Assembly (NCBI GenBank): GCA_963691705.1
Contig: OY829537.1
Location: 40,675,514-40,739,513, forward strand
Direction of reading: 5' to 3'
Origin: Viola odorata
Lineage: Eukaryota > Streptophyta > Magnoliopsida > Malpighiales > Violaceae
DNA length: 64,000 nt
Below, in pieces: positions 10,709 through 23,071 of the stretch (position 1 is its first letter; each line of letters begins with the position of its first letter). The position numbers and the translations under genes were made by a program. The notes below the pieces were generated by a model. That model saw only the letters and a list, made by a program, of their open reading frames with translations. It did no database searches and had not been told where the DNA came from.

Positions 10709-11607
10709 TGATATGATCCGGCCTAGGGTAAGTAAGCCGAATAATGAGGACCTATCCTAGGGAGTTAACTAGTAGAACCCAACTAGATTACGGAGGAAAC
10801 AACAAGACACGGACTAGCAGCGGTAAAATAACAAAAGGAAAGATGGAAAGGAAGGATGTTACCCAGATTGAGAAATTGTATGGATGGATCGGAGGGTGTA
10901 TGGCAAGAAGCGATGAACAAATATGTAACTTGTTAATTCACAAAGTCGACAATTGACAAGTAGTGCACGCATATATATTTCATTCACAAAAGTCGTTAAG
11001 ATAATTACAAACTTTGATTTCCCGGAGGGAGATCGGGAGGAGTGTTCTCAACTCAAGCGATCCCTCTCCAAGAAGAAATGATGAGTTAAGGACTTAGGTG
11101 ATAAAGGAAGGAGTGTTCTCAACTTTACAAATATCACTCAAGTCTAAAACTAACAAAGAAAAGAAAGAACGAGCTATTTATACTATGATGAAAAAAAACA
11201 TCAAGTTTGGGAAGTTGACAATTTTCCTGGCGTCATCATGCCAAGAGGACGACGTGATGAAGCCCATTCCAGTAGGGTCGAAGACCATGCAAAATAGGCT
11301 GGCATGATGACACCACAGGGACGACGTGATGACGCCCATTCTAGTAGGAAAAAACCAGGCCGTTCACGCCGGCGTGATGATGCCGAGAGAGTGGCGTGAT
11401 GACGTCAGCTTCAGCAGGTTTTCAACTAGGTAAAAGTCCTTGGTATGGTATGCGATCACTATAACAATCCGATCTTTGGCCTTGGAGGGTTCCTTGCTCG
11501 TCTTAGCTTCAAACCACAAGATCAATTTCCTTGCAATGTTGCGTGTGATTGGTCTTAGGGGCATGATGTCTTGAGCTTCGAGGGTAGGTGCGGTTAGGAT
11601 CACATCA
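10709..11607 (-). repeat. 3' LTR of element A
   Basis: The boundaries are TGATATGATCC on the left and GGATCACATCA next to the polypurine tract (minus AAAGGAGGAGGAGA). A minus TATA box (GTATAAATAG) lies at 11174-11183. The C-terminal polyprotein tail with R-P-I-T-R-N is encoded in the first part of the LTR. Palindrome copies GGCGTGATGACGCC lie near 11230-11405. It is shorter than the partner LTR, mainly through fewer palindrome units. Confidence 0.85.
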
Positions 11608-14600
11608 TCTCCTCCTCCTTTGAAAGGATTCGTCCTCGAATCCATTTCTTGAGCGTCCTCGTCGTCTTTATTGCAAAGCGATAGGTCATTGACGTTAAAG
11701 GTATTTCTTATTGACCCATAGTCACTTAGAAGGTCTAGGACATAAGCATTGGCACTGATGCGGTGAAGAATTTGGAAAGGACCATCACCTCGCGGACTCA
11801 GTTTGCCTCGCCGGTGGTTGGGAAATTGATCCTTACTCCAATGAAGCCAAACCCATTGATCGGGTTTAAAAGAAGTAGGTGTCTTACCCTCGTTGCACTT
11901 GGTTGCTTCCCGTTCGTTCATACTTTCAATATTCTTGTGGACTTGCTCATGGAGCTTTTTGACTGTGGCAGCTTTGTCATTCCCATCTACACACTTAAGT
12001 GAACTCAAGGGCAAAGGTAAGAGATCAAGAGGGGTTAAGGGTTGGATGAGTGGTATGCATTATTATAGGCAAATTCAATAAATGTGAGACAATCTTCCCA
12101 TTTCACTCCTTGCTTAGCAATCATTACTCGAAGTAGTGATCCTAAAGTCCTATTCACCACTTCGGTTTGTCCATCCGTTTGTGGATGACACGTGGTGGAG
12201 AAGAAGAGTTTAGTACCCAAATTCATCCATAGAGTCTGCCAAAAGTGTCTTAGGAACTTGGTGTCCCTATCACTCATAATGCTTTTTGGCATACCATGTA
12301 GTCGAACAACATGTTGGAAGAATAAAGTTGCAATGTGTGTGGCATCATATGTTTTTGAACATGGTATAAAATGTGCCATTTTTTATAAGCGATCCACCAC
12401 AACAAAGATCGAATCATTGCCATGTTTAGACCTAGGAAGACCTAACACAAAATTCATAGATAAATCTATCCAATGGTGTTGAGCAACAGGCAAAGGCATG
12501 TAGACCGCATGATGTTTTGATGTGGATTTGGCAGTTTTACAAATAACACAACAGTCCACAATATTATTAACATCTACCTTCATCATTGGCCAAAAGAAAT
12601 GAGATTTTAAAGCATGAAAGGTTTTGGCCCTACCAAAATTTCCACTCAAAGCTCCCCCGTGAGCTTCCAAAATAAGTAATTCTCTAATACTAGAGCGGGG
12701 TCTACATAACCTATCATGCTTAAACAAAAAATTGTCATGTCTAAAGAAATGCATGTGTGATCCGTGCATGTGCATATATGTCACGAAAATCCTCATCATT
12801 TTCATACAATTCAATCAAATGAGAAAATTCAAATATTTGTGCATCAAGAGAATCCAAAAGAGCGTACCTTCGCAAGAGGGCGTCGGCTACCATATTCTCT
12901 TTACCTTGCTTGTATGTGATGGTATATGGAAATGCCTCAATGAATTCCATCCACTTTGCGTGCTGTTTGTTCAGCTTGGGTTGGCCTTGAAGAAACTTCA
13001 GGCTTAGATGATTGGTGTGGATGACAAACTGATTGGGCAGCAAGTAATGTTCCCATACCATAAGAGCTCTCACCAAGGCATATAGTTCCCGATTGTACGT
13101 GGAATAATTGAGCTGGGCACCGTTGAGCTTCTCACTAAAGTATGCAATGGGTCGACCCTCTTGAGTTAGGTATACCCCTATACCAATACCACTAGTATCA
13201 CATTCTAGCTCAAAAGCCTTAGTGAAGTCCGGTAAGGCTAACACAGGTGATCGCATAAGTCTCTCCTTAAGTTCCTTGAAGGTCGCCGCTTGTCTATCTC
13301 CCCACTCAAAGGTTACATGCTTCTTAGTGAGTTCGTTGAGAGGTGCAACTATTGTTGAGAAGTTAGGCACAAAATGATGGTAAAAGCTTGCGAGGCCATG
13401 GAAGGATCTCACTTCACTAGCATTTTTAGGAGCTGGCCACTCTCGGATGGCCTTTACCTTGTCCTCGTCAACTTGTTTGCCACCTACACTTACAACAAAA
13501 CCAAGGAAGTGCACTCGGTCCAAAAAAAACTCACACTTGACACGTTTAGCATATAATTGGTGTGTGCGCAAGGTGTCAAGTATGGTGCGCAAGTGTAACA
13601 CATGCTTCTCAAGAGAAGGGCTATATACGATAATATCATCAAAATACACAACAACATATTTCCCAATGAAATCTCGCAAGACATAATTCATTAATCTCAT
13701 GAATGTACTAGGAGCGTTGGAAAGACCGAATGGCATTACCATCCATTCGTACAAACCGTATTTGGTTTTGAAGGCGGTTTTCCATTCATCTCCTTCATGC
13801 ATGCGTATTTGATGGTAGCCACTCATGAGGTCAATTTTGGAGTACACCTTGCTCCTGCTTAGTTCATCAAGCATGTTGTCGAGGCATGGAATGGGGTGAT
13901 GGTACCTCACCGTGATTTTGTTGATGACTCGACAATCGACACACATCCTCCACGATCCGTCTTTCTTCGGCATAAGTAGTACAGGCACGGCGCAAGGCGA
14001 CATACTCTCTCTAATGAAACCCTTGCTCAACAACTCCTCAACTTGACTTTGAAGCTCCTTCGTCTCCTCGGGATTGCATCGGTAAGCTGACCTATTGGGT
14101 AAGGTCACTTCGGGTATTAAGTCTATTTTGTGTTCTATCCCGCAGATTGGAGGGAGGCCACTAGGCATCTCGGATGGAAATACGTCGTCATATTCCTGCA
14201 AGAGGAAGACAATTCGACTTGGTAGAGGAGAAGAAGGGTTAGTGTAAATAGTTAAACAATGCGCCTTGTATCGAAATACAAGACACACCTTGTTGGCTAT
14301 AAGAGCACGCTTCACATCCTTACCCCTCGCTATCACACTCAAGTGTTTCGGCTCACTCTCTCTACCCTGCTTACTTTTTTCATGGTGTGTATTTAACTCT
14401 CCCTTTGCTTTCTTTTCTCTTTTCTTTTCTTGTGTGCCACACTCACTCTCTCTCAAAGTACCATGATTGCTTTTTTCATGGCGTATTTTCAGCTCATGTC
14501 TCACATTTTTCACTCTGCTCGGTGCATGCTCACTTTTTTCATGCACGTTATTTTCCTCTTTCACACAACTCTCATTTTTCTCTCTACTATTCTCTCTCAT

Positions 14601-15123
14601 TTTTTTCATCAATTGAAACTCGACACTTGCTTTTTCCATGTGCAATTGATCCTCATGGACTTGTGCGTGTGAGAGTGGGAGAATGCTGAATTTCTTCCCA
14701 CGGTGAGTGATATGAAGCTTGTTGGTCTGACCATCATGTATCACCCATTGATCAAATTGCCACGGCCAACCAAGAATAAGATGACTCACATCCATAGGGA
14801 CCACATCACACAATCGTTCATCCTCATAACCACCCATCTTGAAAGTACTAAAAACTTGTTCTTTCACCTTCACTTCCTCGTCATCATTGAACCAATGCAT
14901 GGAATAAGGATTGGGGTGCGGTGTTGTAGGCAAACCAAGCTTAAAGACTAGGAGGTGACTTGCTACATCCACCACACTCCCGTTGTCAACGATAAGTGAA
15001 GCAACTTTACCGTTAATCCCAAACCGAGAATGGAAAAGGTTTTCCCTTTGCTCTTCATTAGTGACCTCTTCTTTGGTTTGAGCATTCATGTTCCTTCTTA
15101 CAACTAATGTCACGGGGATTGTC
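11364..15123 (-). pseudogene. pol of element A: protease, RT, RNase H, integrase
   Basis: From 15123 the minus strand encodes, in order: a protease (L-I-V-D-N-G-S), a low-complexity H-E-K-S-rich linker, reverse transcriptase (Y-F-D-D active site in [11 protein letters not shown]), RNase H (C-D-T-S-G-I-G), integrase with H-H-C-C finger, D-D-E core and G-P-F motif, then an acidic spacer and a tail that runs into the LTR, ending at 11364. The frame changes near 12780-12810 and 12020-12040, and a stop falls just after V-V-V-D-R-L near 12383, so the protein is broken at three places. The gene's upstream half lies beyond the inserted element B at 23072-25934. In B the equivalent product is a single long polyprotein. 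Confidence 0.9.
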
Positions 15124-15128
15124 GAGGC

Positions 15129-16292
15129 TGATACGATCCCAGCCGGAGCCAACCCTAGTGCCACCGCACCCGTAGGCGCAACCACCCGCGCCAAGGCCCG
15201 AGCCTTGGAGGATGCATCCGCGAGCCTCCCATTGCCGCCCACGGGTCCGATCACTCGTGCCAGCGCCCGCGCCCTACAAGTGAGGCTCAGTAGCCTCATC
15301 CATATGGAACTGAAGGCAGAGACAGCCTCGGAGGAAGCCAGCCTGCGCGCACCCCAGCCGCGCCTCGTAACCCTAATCCGCACCGCGTCCGCGCCTACGG
15401 ATGGGCTACACATGGCCACCTCGGACCTTTAGGTCCACCAGCGCCCTTTTCCTATTTTTGACCAGGCCATGTTCATTTATAATACAAGATAGGAGTCCAG
15501 GCCAAAAATCAGGAGAAACGCCCGAAGGATTTGGGACAGGCCCAAATCACAAGCCCGCATTGGACAGCGAAAGCCACTACCGAGCCTTTTGAATATTGGA
15601 GCATATTTCCTCGCACAATATTCAGCCCAGAACTTAATATATGTGTTAGGAAGTTTACCTCCAAGTTTCAGTGGGAACGCTCGAGGGAATAAGGAAAACG
15701 CCTTGTTTCCTTAAAACGTGATTCGGCAGACCCGCAAGCAAAGCCACTTGGGCCTTTTGACCTAAACGGCGGCGCCTGCACTTCTATCCTTATTATTAGA
15801 CTTTATTTATGTTAATTTAGGGTTTCAGAACTTATTTGGAAGGGTGGCTTGTTGCCAATTTCGTTTAAGTCATTATTTAGAAACTAAACTAGTTTCCATT
15901 TTTGGAATTAGGGTTTTGCGCTTCCTTAAAAAGGAGCCGCCCATGTTATTTTCAGCAGACTTTGATTATTGATTATTGAAAGCATATTGCTTGGGATCTT
16001 TATCCACTTGTTCTTGATGAACCTTGCAACTAATTGAGTTTCGTGCATTCGATTAGCTTGTCAAGTAAAACTTGAAAGCACCTTTCATTGAGTCATCCGT
16101 TCTTTGGATTGCCAAGCATTACGATTTGGAGATTCAAAGGTTTGACGCAAGATCCTCAAGGGATTCTGTGTGGAGTGCCAAGCATTGCGACTTGGAGATT
16201 CACGTGTCTTCTTCGAGTTATTTTCCGCATTGAAAGCCACGTCGTCGGACAACGATCTAAGGAGGGCGTTCTAGCCTACAAGGAACGCATCA
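15129..16292 (+). repeat. 5' LTR of element B
   Basis: TGATACG to GCATCA, 1164 bp. The first 300 bp are GC-rich and correspond to the C-terminal coding tail of the polyprotein. In this copy the tail is not attached to an ORF in sense, and its antisense strand happens to be open. Confidence 0.95.
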
Positions 16293-17133
16293 GTTGGTAG
16301 CGGAGCTCAGCTGTCCCGACTTGGTAAATCTATCCCTTTAATTATTGCGTTTTCTTTGTTAGAATTGGTATTCCTTCTTCTCTTCTACACCAATTCTCTT
16401 GCGTGCTGTGTGTTAGTTGTCTTGTGTCAATTGTGTCTTGTGTGTGCGATTGGTGTGCAAATCATTTCAACGATTTGTAGGTCTTTACTATTGTCAAAAA
16501 AAAAAAAAACAAAGTCCCCCAAAGTGTCTTAGTTAATTTTTGTTTTCAGTTGCATTGAATTTCAAAAAAAAAAAAAAAAAAAAAAAAGTGAAACAGTTTC
16601 GTCAAAAACAGAACAGAGACGAAATCAGTACCATTCAAAAAAAAAAAAGGGGAGGAACTTCAGAATCAAATACTAGAGTGAATTAGTGACTCATAGCAAA
16701 AAGAATCAGTGGATTTCGAATTGGGAATCAAAAGTTGTGGCAAAAACAAGTTTCAAAACCCTAATCGCATGCCATTAGCGTTTTGAGTTTATAAACTGAC
16801 TCAATCCGTTTATTTTGAGCTTTTCTTTGATTCCAAGACTACTGTACCTTCCTACTCTGTAGTAAACTTGATTGATTGATTGATCTTTGCAATTAACTCG
16901 AGTATACTACCTCAAAATTTTCTTTCTACACTAGTTTTCTTTGTGTCTCTTTGGCAGCTTTTCTTGAAAATTCTTTGAGTCAGGTTCATCTTGGACACTT
17001 GGAGACGGATCTGGACAGTTTGCTTTGAGAGATTTTGTGAGATTAATAGAGAGACAAACACGAGCGTAAACACGTGAGGGAGTGATAGTTTTAGGCAATT
17101 TTACGCTTGCAATTTTCTTTTGTGAATTTCAGG
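16293..17133 (+). other. Leader of element B with primer-binding site
   Basis: Two bases after the LTR is TGGTAGCGGAGCTC (16295-16308), the presumed tRNA primer-binding site. Element A has the identical 14-mer at the same distance from its own LTR (26796-26809, minus). The leader then holds A-rich runs (16497-16509, 16563-16586) and no ORF until the gag ATG at 17134. Confidence 0.75.
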
Positions 17134-20100
17134 ATGTCAGGAAATTTAGAAAGGGAACCAACGGCTGTGAATGATGTAGCCAAGGCCTTGCAAGACATAG
17201 CAGCTCAGCTCCAGGACATGGCAGCTTGGAGACAGCAAGTCGAGACTAGGGAACGTGAGAATCGAGCTCCACAAGCCCCCGGGGCACACTTTGCGCAACG
17301 CCTAAACCCTAGAGTGGACCGAGAAGCATATGTGCCTCCACCGGGTGATGATCAGCCTAGTGAGCATGAGGCCGAGGGTTCTGAAGATGGGTATGATGAG
17401 GAGTTTCACATGGCAGGACCGAGGGGTTTTCACATGCGCCGAGGAGGTGCACATGGACGCGGCAGACACGCCTTTGGTAGGCGAGACCGTAACTTAGAAC
17501 AGCCGTGTCGCGAGGAGCACGAGCGAGTCGACAATCACCTTAGGAGTGTCAAGCTCAAGGTTCCACCTTTCGAAGGAAAAGATGATCCCGAGGCATACTT
17601 AACTTGGGAGCGAAAGATGGAAGCGATTTTTAGGTGTCACACCTACACGGATGAAAAGAAAATAAGGTTAGCTTCCGTGGAGTTCTTTGGATACGCTGCC
17701 CATTGGTGGGAGCAAGTGAATGAGGATGTGAGAGGACCCGTAACTACTTGGGAGAACATGAAGTATGTGATGAAGAGGAGGTTTGTTCCACCGTACTATC
17801 ATAAGGACCAACTTCAGCGCTTACAAAAGCTTACCCAAGGGTCCAAGACCGTGAATGATTATCACAATGAGTTGGAAGTTCTTTTGGCGAGAGTTAATGT
17901 GATAGAGGATGAGGATTCGAAGATGTCTAGGTTCATGAGTGGGCTGAATTCAGAGATAGCTAACGCCTTAGAGTTGTGCCAATATAGGACTTTGGAGGAG
18001 ATGCTTCACATGGCCGTGAAGATCGAGAGGCAACGCAAGGCTAAGGCAGCCTACTCTAAGCCGTCTACTTTTGTGTCACGGACTTCCACTTGGAACAAGT
18101 CTACGTGGCCCAAGGGGAATAAGGACAGCAAGGAAACACCCAAGGTATCTAAACCTTCTTATGGAACCAAAGGTAATTCGGCAAACCCTACTCCTTCTAA
18201 AGTTCCTATTACTAGTACTAACCGTGTGCCTACAAGAGACATTGTGTGCTTTAAGTGTAGTGGCCGGGGCCATAAGCAGGCCGAATGTCCCAACAAGAGA
18301 GTTCTAATTATTAGGGATAATGGAGAGATGGACTCGGAGGATGATTATGAGTTGGTGAAGGATTCGGAAGAAGAAAGTGAGGGAGAGGAGGCAGCCGATC
18401 ATGAAGCTAGGGTTTGTGAACCGGTTACCCTAGTAGTTCGGAGGAACTTGAGTGTGCAGCCGAGGGCCGAAACATGTGAGGAGGAACAAAGGGAGAACTT
18501 ATTCCATGCTAGGTGCCACATTGGTACTAAGGTATGCTCTCTTATTATTGATAATGGCTCATGTACTAATTGTGCTAGTACACTTCTTGTGCACAAATTA
18601 GGGTTACCTATGGTGAGACATCCAAAGCCGTACACTTTGCAATGGATGAATGATGGAGTCGGCCTTAAGGTGTCTAGGCAAGTGTTGGTGAGCTTTTCTA
18701 TTGGGAAATATAGAGATGAGATATGGTGTGATGTTGTCCCAATGCAAGCGTCACATGTGCTACTTGGCCGTCCGTGGCAATTTGACCGCAACGCCACTCA
18801 CGAAGGGAGGAGCAATCGGTACAAGCTTGAGAAGGAAGGAGTGAAGTTCACACTCGCACCCCTTACACCTAAGCAAGTGCTTGAGGACCAGCTCTGGTTG
18901 GAGAAGTCCTATGCTGAGTTTGAGGCCTCACGGTCTCTAGACAAAAGAATTGATGAAAATAGCCCCCGTGAAAAAAGTGAGCACGGGTTTGAAAGCAACG
19001 AAAGGAATGAAAACAGCCCCCGTGAAAAAAGTGAGCACGGGTTAAAAATAGAAAAGAAAGAGCCTGAAAAAGAAAAGAAAAGGCAAGAAAAAGAAAAGAA
19101 AGTAAACCTATATGCGAAAGCAAAAGATTTGCGCCGCGCGCTTATTTTACAAAAACAGTTTCGTGGCGAGAATCGCCCTTTGCTTCTTCTTCGCTTTAAA
19201 TCCTTTTGTTTGAGCACTACTAACCTTGATCCTTTAGCTTCTGTGCCTTCTTCTATCTTGGCTGTTTTGCAGGAGTTCAAGGATGTAACACCCGAAGAGA
19301 TGCCAGCCGGTTTGCCCCCAATCCGCGGCATAGAGCACCAAATTGATTTTGTACCGGGTTCGACTATCCCAAACAGACCAGCCTATAGGAGCAACCCCGA
19401 GGAGACCAAGGAACTTCAGCGGTAGGTTGATGAGCTCCTTAGCAAGGGATATGTCCGGGAGAGCTTGTCTCCATGCGCCGTTCCAGTGCTTCTAGTGCCA
19501 AAGAAAGATGGAACTTGGCGAATGTGTGTTGACTGCCGAGCGGTCAACAAAATTACGGTAAAGTATCGTCATCCCATACCTCGCTTAGATGATATGTTAG
19601 ATGAGCTTAGTGGTAGTGTAATTTTTTCCAAAATTGACCTAATGAGCGGCTATCATCAAATTAGAATGAAAGAGGGTGATGAATGGAAAACGGCTTTCAA
19701 AACAAAATATGGTTTGTATGAATGGTTAGTGATGCCGTTTGGATTAACTAATGCCCCAAGTACCTTCATGAGACTTATGAACCATGTCCTTAGGCGTTTT
19801 ATAGGCAAATTTGTTGTTGTATACTTTGATGACATCTTAATTTATAGCAAATCTTTGCATGAGCATGTTACGCATCTTAAGGAAATTTTTCTGACCTTGC
19901 GTGAGGAGAAGCTATATGCTAAGCTCTCCAAGTGCTCTTTTGCTTTAGAACAGGTTGAATTCTTAGGGTTCCTAGTGGGCAAGGACGGTGTGAAGGTGGA
20001 TGAAGCGAAGGTGCAAGCGATCAAGGAGTGGCCTACGCCAAAAACAGCAAGTGACATCCGCTCCTTTCACGGCTTAGCTTCCTTTTATCGTCGTTTCATT

Positions 20101-22206
20101 CATGATTTTAGTACTCTTGCTGCCCCACTTAATGACCTAACTAAGAAACATGTTGCTTTCAGGTGGGAGGAACCTCAAGAGACCGCATTCCAAGCGTTGA
20201 AGGACAAGCTGTCCAACGCGCCCGTATTAGCCCTTCCCGACTTTGACAAACCGTTTGAGTTGGAGTGCGACGCAAGTGGAATCGGTATAGGTGCTGTTTT
20301 GATGCAAGAGAAGAAGCCAATAGCCTTCTTTAGTGAGAAGCTCAAGGATGCACAGCTGCGTTATCCAACGTATGACAAAGAGCTTTATGCACTAGTTAGG
20401 GCCTTCGAGGTTTGGCAACACTACTTGATGCCAAGGGAATTTGTGGTGCACACCGACCACTTGAGCCTCAAATATCTTAAGGGACAAGGGAAGTTGAATA
20501 GGAGACATGCCGTGTGGCTGGAGTTCTTAGAAGCTTTCCCTTATCACATCAAGTACAAAGAAGGAAAAGACAATGTTGTTGCCGATGCATTGTCTAGAAG
20601 GTATGTCTTGATCTCTTCGTTAAGTGTCAAATTTTTAGGGTTTTCTCAAATAATTCCACTCTACCCTACTGATTTGGATTTTGGTGAGATCTATAAGACT
20701 TGTGATTCCATGGCTGATGTGAAATTTTATACGCATGATAACTATCTGTTTCGGCGCAAGCGCCTTTGCATTCCTAAGTGTTTTTTGCGTGACTTACTTG
20801 TGCATGAATCACATAGTGGTGGATTGATGGGCCACTTTGGCATTAATAAAACCTATGACATGCTGAAATCACACTTTTATTGGCCTAAGATGAGACGTGA
20901 TGTTGTGCGTGTGATTGCTAGATGTGTAGTTTGCCAAAGGGCAAAATCTCGGTTAGCTAGTCATGGTGAGTTTATGCCGCTGCCCGTACCTTCCCAACCT
21001 TGGACCGATCTGTCCATGGACTTCATTGTAGGTTTACCTAAGTCTTGGGATGGTAAGGATGGTATATTTGTTGTTGTGGATCGATTTTCCAAAATGGCGC
21101 ACTTTTTGCCTTGTAAAAATACTAATGATGTGTCTCAGGTTGCTAATATATTCTTTAGAGAGGTAGTCCGCCTCCATGGTATGCCTATTAGTATTGTTAG
21201 TGACCGTGATGGAAGATTTTTGAGCCACTTTTGGCGAGTGTTGTGGAGTCGCCTTGGAACTAAATTGTTGTATTCGACTTCTTGTCACCCTCAAACCGAC
21301 GGCCAAACTGAGGTAGTTAACCATACTGTGGGGTCTCTTTTACGCTCTTTAGTTACCAAGCATGTTTCTAAATGGACTGATCATTTGCCTTTCATGGAGT
21401 TTGCTTATAATCGTTCAATCCATTCTACTACAAATTGTTCACCTTTTGAAGTAGTTTATGGCTTTAATCCGCTAACTCCCATGGATTTGACCCCTTTGCC
21501 TTTGAGTGATGTTTCTAACTTAGATGGACAGCAGCGGGCAGAACACATCAAACAGATACATGCGAAGGCTAAGGCAAACATTGAGCGCACTAATGAGCGA
21601 CTAGTGCGCAAGCACAATGAAGGCCGCAAGACCGCGTCCTTTCAAGTTGGCGATTGGGTGTGGCTGCACCTAAGACGTGAGAGATTTCTAGAGAGGAGGA
21701 AAGGAAAATTATCCCCACGGGGAGATGGCCCGTTTCAGATTGTTGAGAAGATCAACAACAATGCTTACCGCCTCGACCTTCCAAGTGAGTATGGTTCAAT
21801 ACATGGAACCTTTAATATTTCTGACTTACGGTTGTTTGATGCAGGTGATGAGGATGTTGCTGATCTGGATTCGAGGGCGAATCCTCCTCAAGATGGAGGG
21901 GATGATACGATCCCAGCCGGAGCCAACCCTAGTGCCACCGCACCCGCAGGCGCAACCACCCGCGCCAAGGCCCGAGCCTTGGAGGATGCATCCGCGAGCC
22001 TCCCATTGCCGCCCACGGGTCCGATCACTCGTGCCAGGGCCCGCGCCCTACAAGTGAGGCTCAGTAGCCTCATCCATATGGAACTGAAGGCAGAGACAGC
22101 CTCGGAGGAAGCCAGCCTGCGCGCACCCCAGCCGCGCCTCGTAACCCTAATCCGCACCGCGTCCGCGCCTACGGATGGGCTACACATGGCCACCTCGGAC
22201 CTTTAG
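17134..22206 (+). CDS. Gag-Pol polyprotein of element B (one in-frame stop)
   Basis: This is one continuous frame of 1690 codons broken only by a TAG at 19423-19425 (codon 764). It encodes the machinery of retrotransposition. Gag has a W-W-E-Q-V capsid motif and a C-C-H-C zinc knuckle (from Cys 372). The protease has D-N-G-S (Asp 473). A linker carries two copies of an 18-residue repeat. RT has Y-F-D-D (Asp 899 and 900). RNase H (C-D-A-S-G) is followed by an integrase H-H-C-C finger, catalytic Asp 1296, Asp 1357 and Glu 1393 (a D-D-35-E spacing) and G-P-F at 1532-1534. The tail with G-P-I-T-R-A-R-A runs about 100 codons into the 3' LTR and stops at 22204-22206. I chose ATG 17134 because element A has a like-placed M-S start. 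Element A has Gln at the stop position, so TAG is most simply a CAG mutation. Confidence 0.92.
18958..19045 (+). repeat. 54-bp direct repeat in the protease-RT linker of B
   Basis: CCCCGTGAAAAAAGTGAGCA occurs at about 18963 and again about 54 bp (18 codons) later, each copy followed by CGGG. It encodes S-P-R-E-K-S-E-H-G twice. Each copy can fold as a hairpin (CCCGTG and CACGGG arms). Element A has a looser H-E-K-S repeat in the same linker. Confidence 0.85.
21891..21902 (+). promoter_or_regulatory. Polypurine tract of element B
   Basis: The run AGATGGAGGGGATGA ends where the LTR begins (TGATACG, 21903). It is also coding (G-G-D-D in the polyprotein). Elements A and F have purine tracts at the same G-G-G-D-D codons. 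Confidence 0.7.
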
Positions 22207-23066
22207 GTCCACCAGCGCCCTTTTCCTATTTTTGACCAGGCCATGTTCATTTATAATACAAGAGAGGAGTCCAGGCCAAAAATCAGGAGAAACGCCCGAA
22301 GGATTTGGGACAGGCCCAAATCACAAGCCCGCATTGGACAGCGAAAGCCACTGCCGAGCCTTTTGAATATTGGAGCATATTTCCTCGCACAATATTCATC
22401 CCAGAACTTAATATATGTGTTAGGAAGTTTCCCTCCAAGTTTCAGTGGGAACGCTCGAGGGAATAAGGAAAACGCCTTGTTTCCTTAAAACGTGATTCGG
22501 CGGACCCGCAAGCAAAGCCACTTGGGCCTTTTGACCTAAACGGCGGCGCCTGCACTTCTATCCTTATTATTAGACTTTATTTATGTTAATTTAGGGTTTC
22601 AGAACTTATTTGGAAGGGTGGCTTGTTGCCAATTTCGTTTAAGTCATTATTTAGAAACTAAACTAGTTTCCATTTTTGGAATTAGGGTTTTGCGCTTCCT
22701 TAAAAAGGAGCCGCCCATGTTATTTTCAGCAGACTTTGATTATTGATTATTGAAAGCATATTGCTTGGGATCTTTATCCACTTGTTCTTGATGAACCTTG
22801 CAACTAATTGAGTTTCGTGCATTCGATTAGCTTGTCAAGTAAAACTTGAAAGCACCTTTCATTGAGTCATCCGTTCTTTGGATTGCCAAGCATTACGATT
22901 TGGAGATTCAAAGGTTTGACGCAAGATCCTCAAGGGATTCTGCGTGGAGTGCCAAGCATTGCGACTTGGAGATTCACGTGTCTTCTTCAAGTTATTTTCC
23001 GCATTGAAAGCCACGTCGTCGGACAACGATCTAAGGAGGGCGTTCTAGCCTACAAGGAACGCATCA
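21903..23066 (+). repeat. 3' LTR of element B
   Basis: 1164 bp, the same length as the 5' LTR. Differences noticed include GTAGG/GCAGG, CAGCG/CAGGG, AGATAG/AGAGAG, CTACCG/CTGCCG, CAGCCC/CATCCC and TTTACC/TTTCCC. It encodes the last 100 or so codons of the polyprotein and ends two bases before GGCC of the element A sequence. Confidence 0.95.
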
Positions 23067-23071
23067 GAGGC

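Larger units (their letters stand above)
15129..23066 (+). mobile_element. Ty3/gypsy element B, nearly intact, TSD GAGGC
   Basis: Element B is a full-length chromovirus-like retrotransposon of 7938 bp inserted in element A. Its two LTRs are exactly the same length (1164 bp; 15129-16292 and 21903-23066). They start TGATACGATCCC and end GAACGCATCA. The 5-bp duplication GAGGC is exact (15124-15128 and 23067-23071). By eye I count about nine differences between the LTRs (roughly 0.8%), so the insertion is recent. It has a primer-binding site, a long leader, one gag-pol frame with a single stop, and a polypurine tract. The CRM-like placement rests on the RT motifs, the lack of a chromodomain and the ORF tail in the LTR, and is an inference. 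Confidence 0.95.

Noticed and set aside
14266..14689. Plus-strand ORFs opposite the H-E-K-S linker of element A
   Set aside because: Shadows of the low-complexity antisense coding repeat.
19400..19470. Programmed readthrough or an unusual amino acid at the TAG in element B
   Set aside because: Element A has Gln here, and one C-to-T change explains it. No readthrough context was recognised.
21888..22193. Antisense ORF in the 3' LTR of B
   Set aside because: It mirrors the GC-rich coding tail of the polyprotein; the same antisense ORF appears in the 5' LTR.
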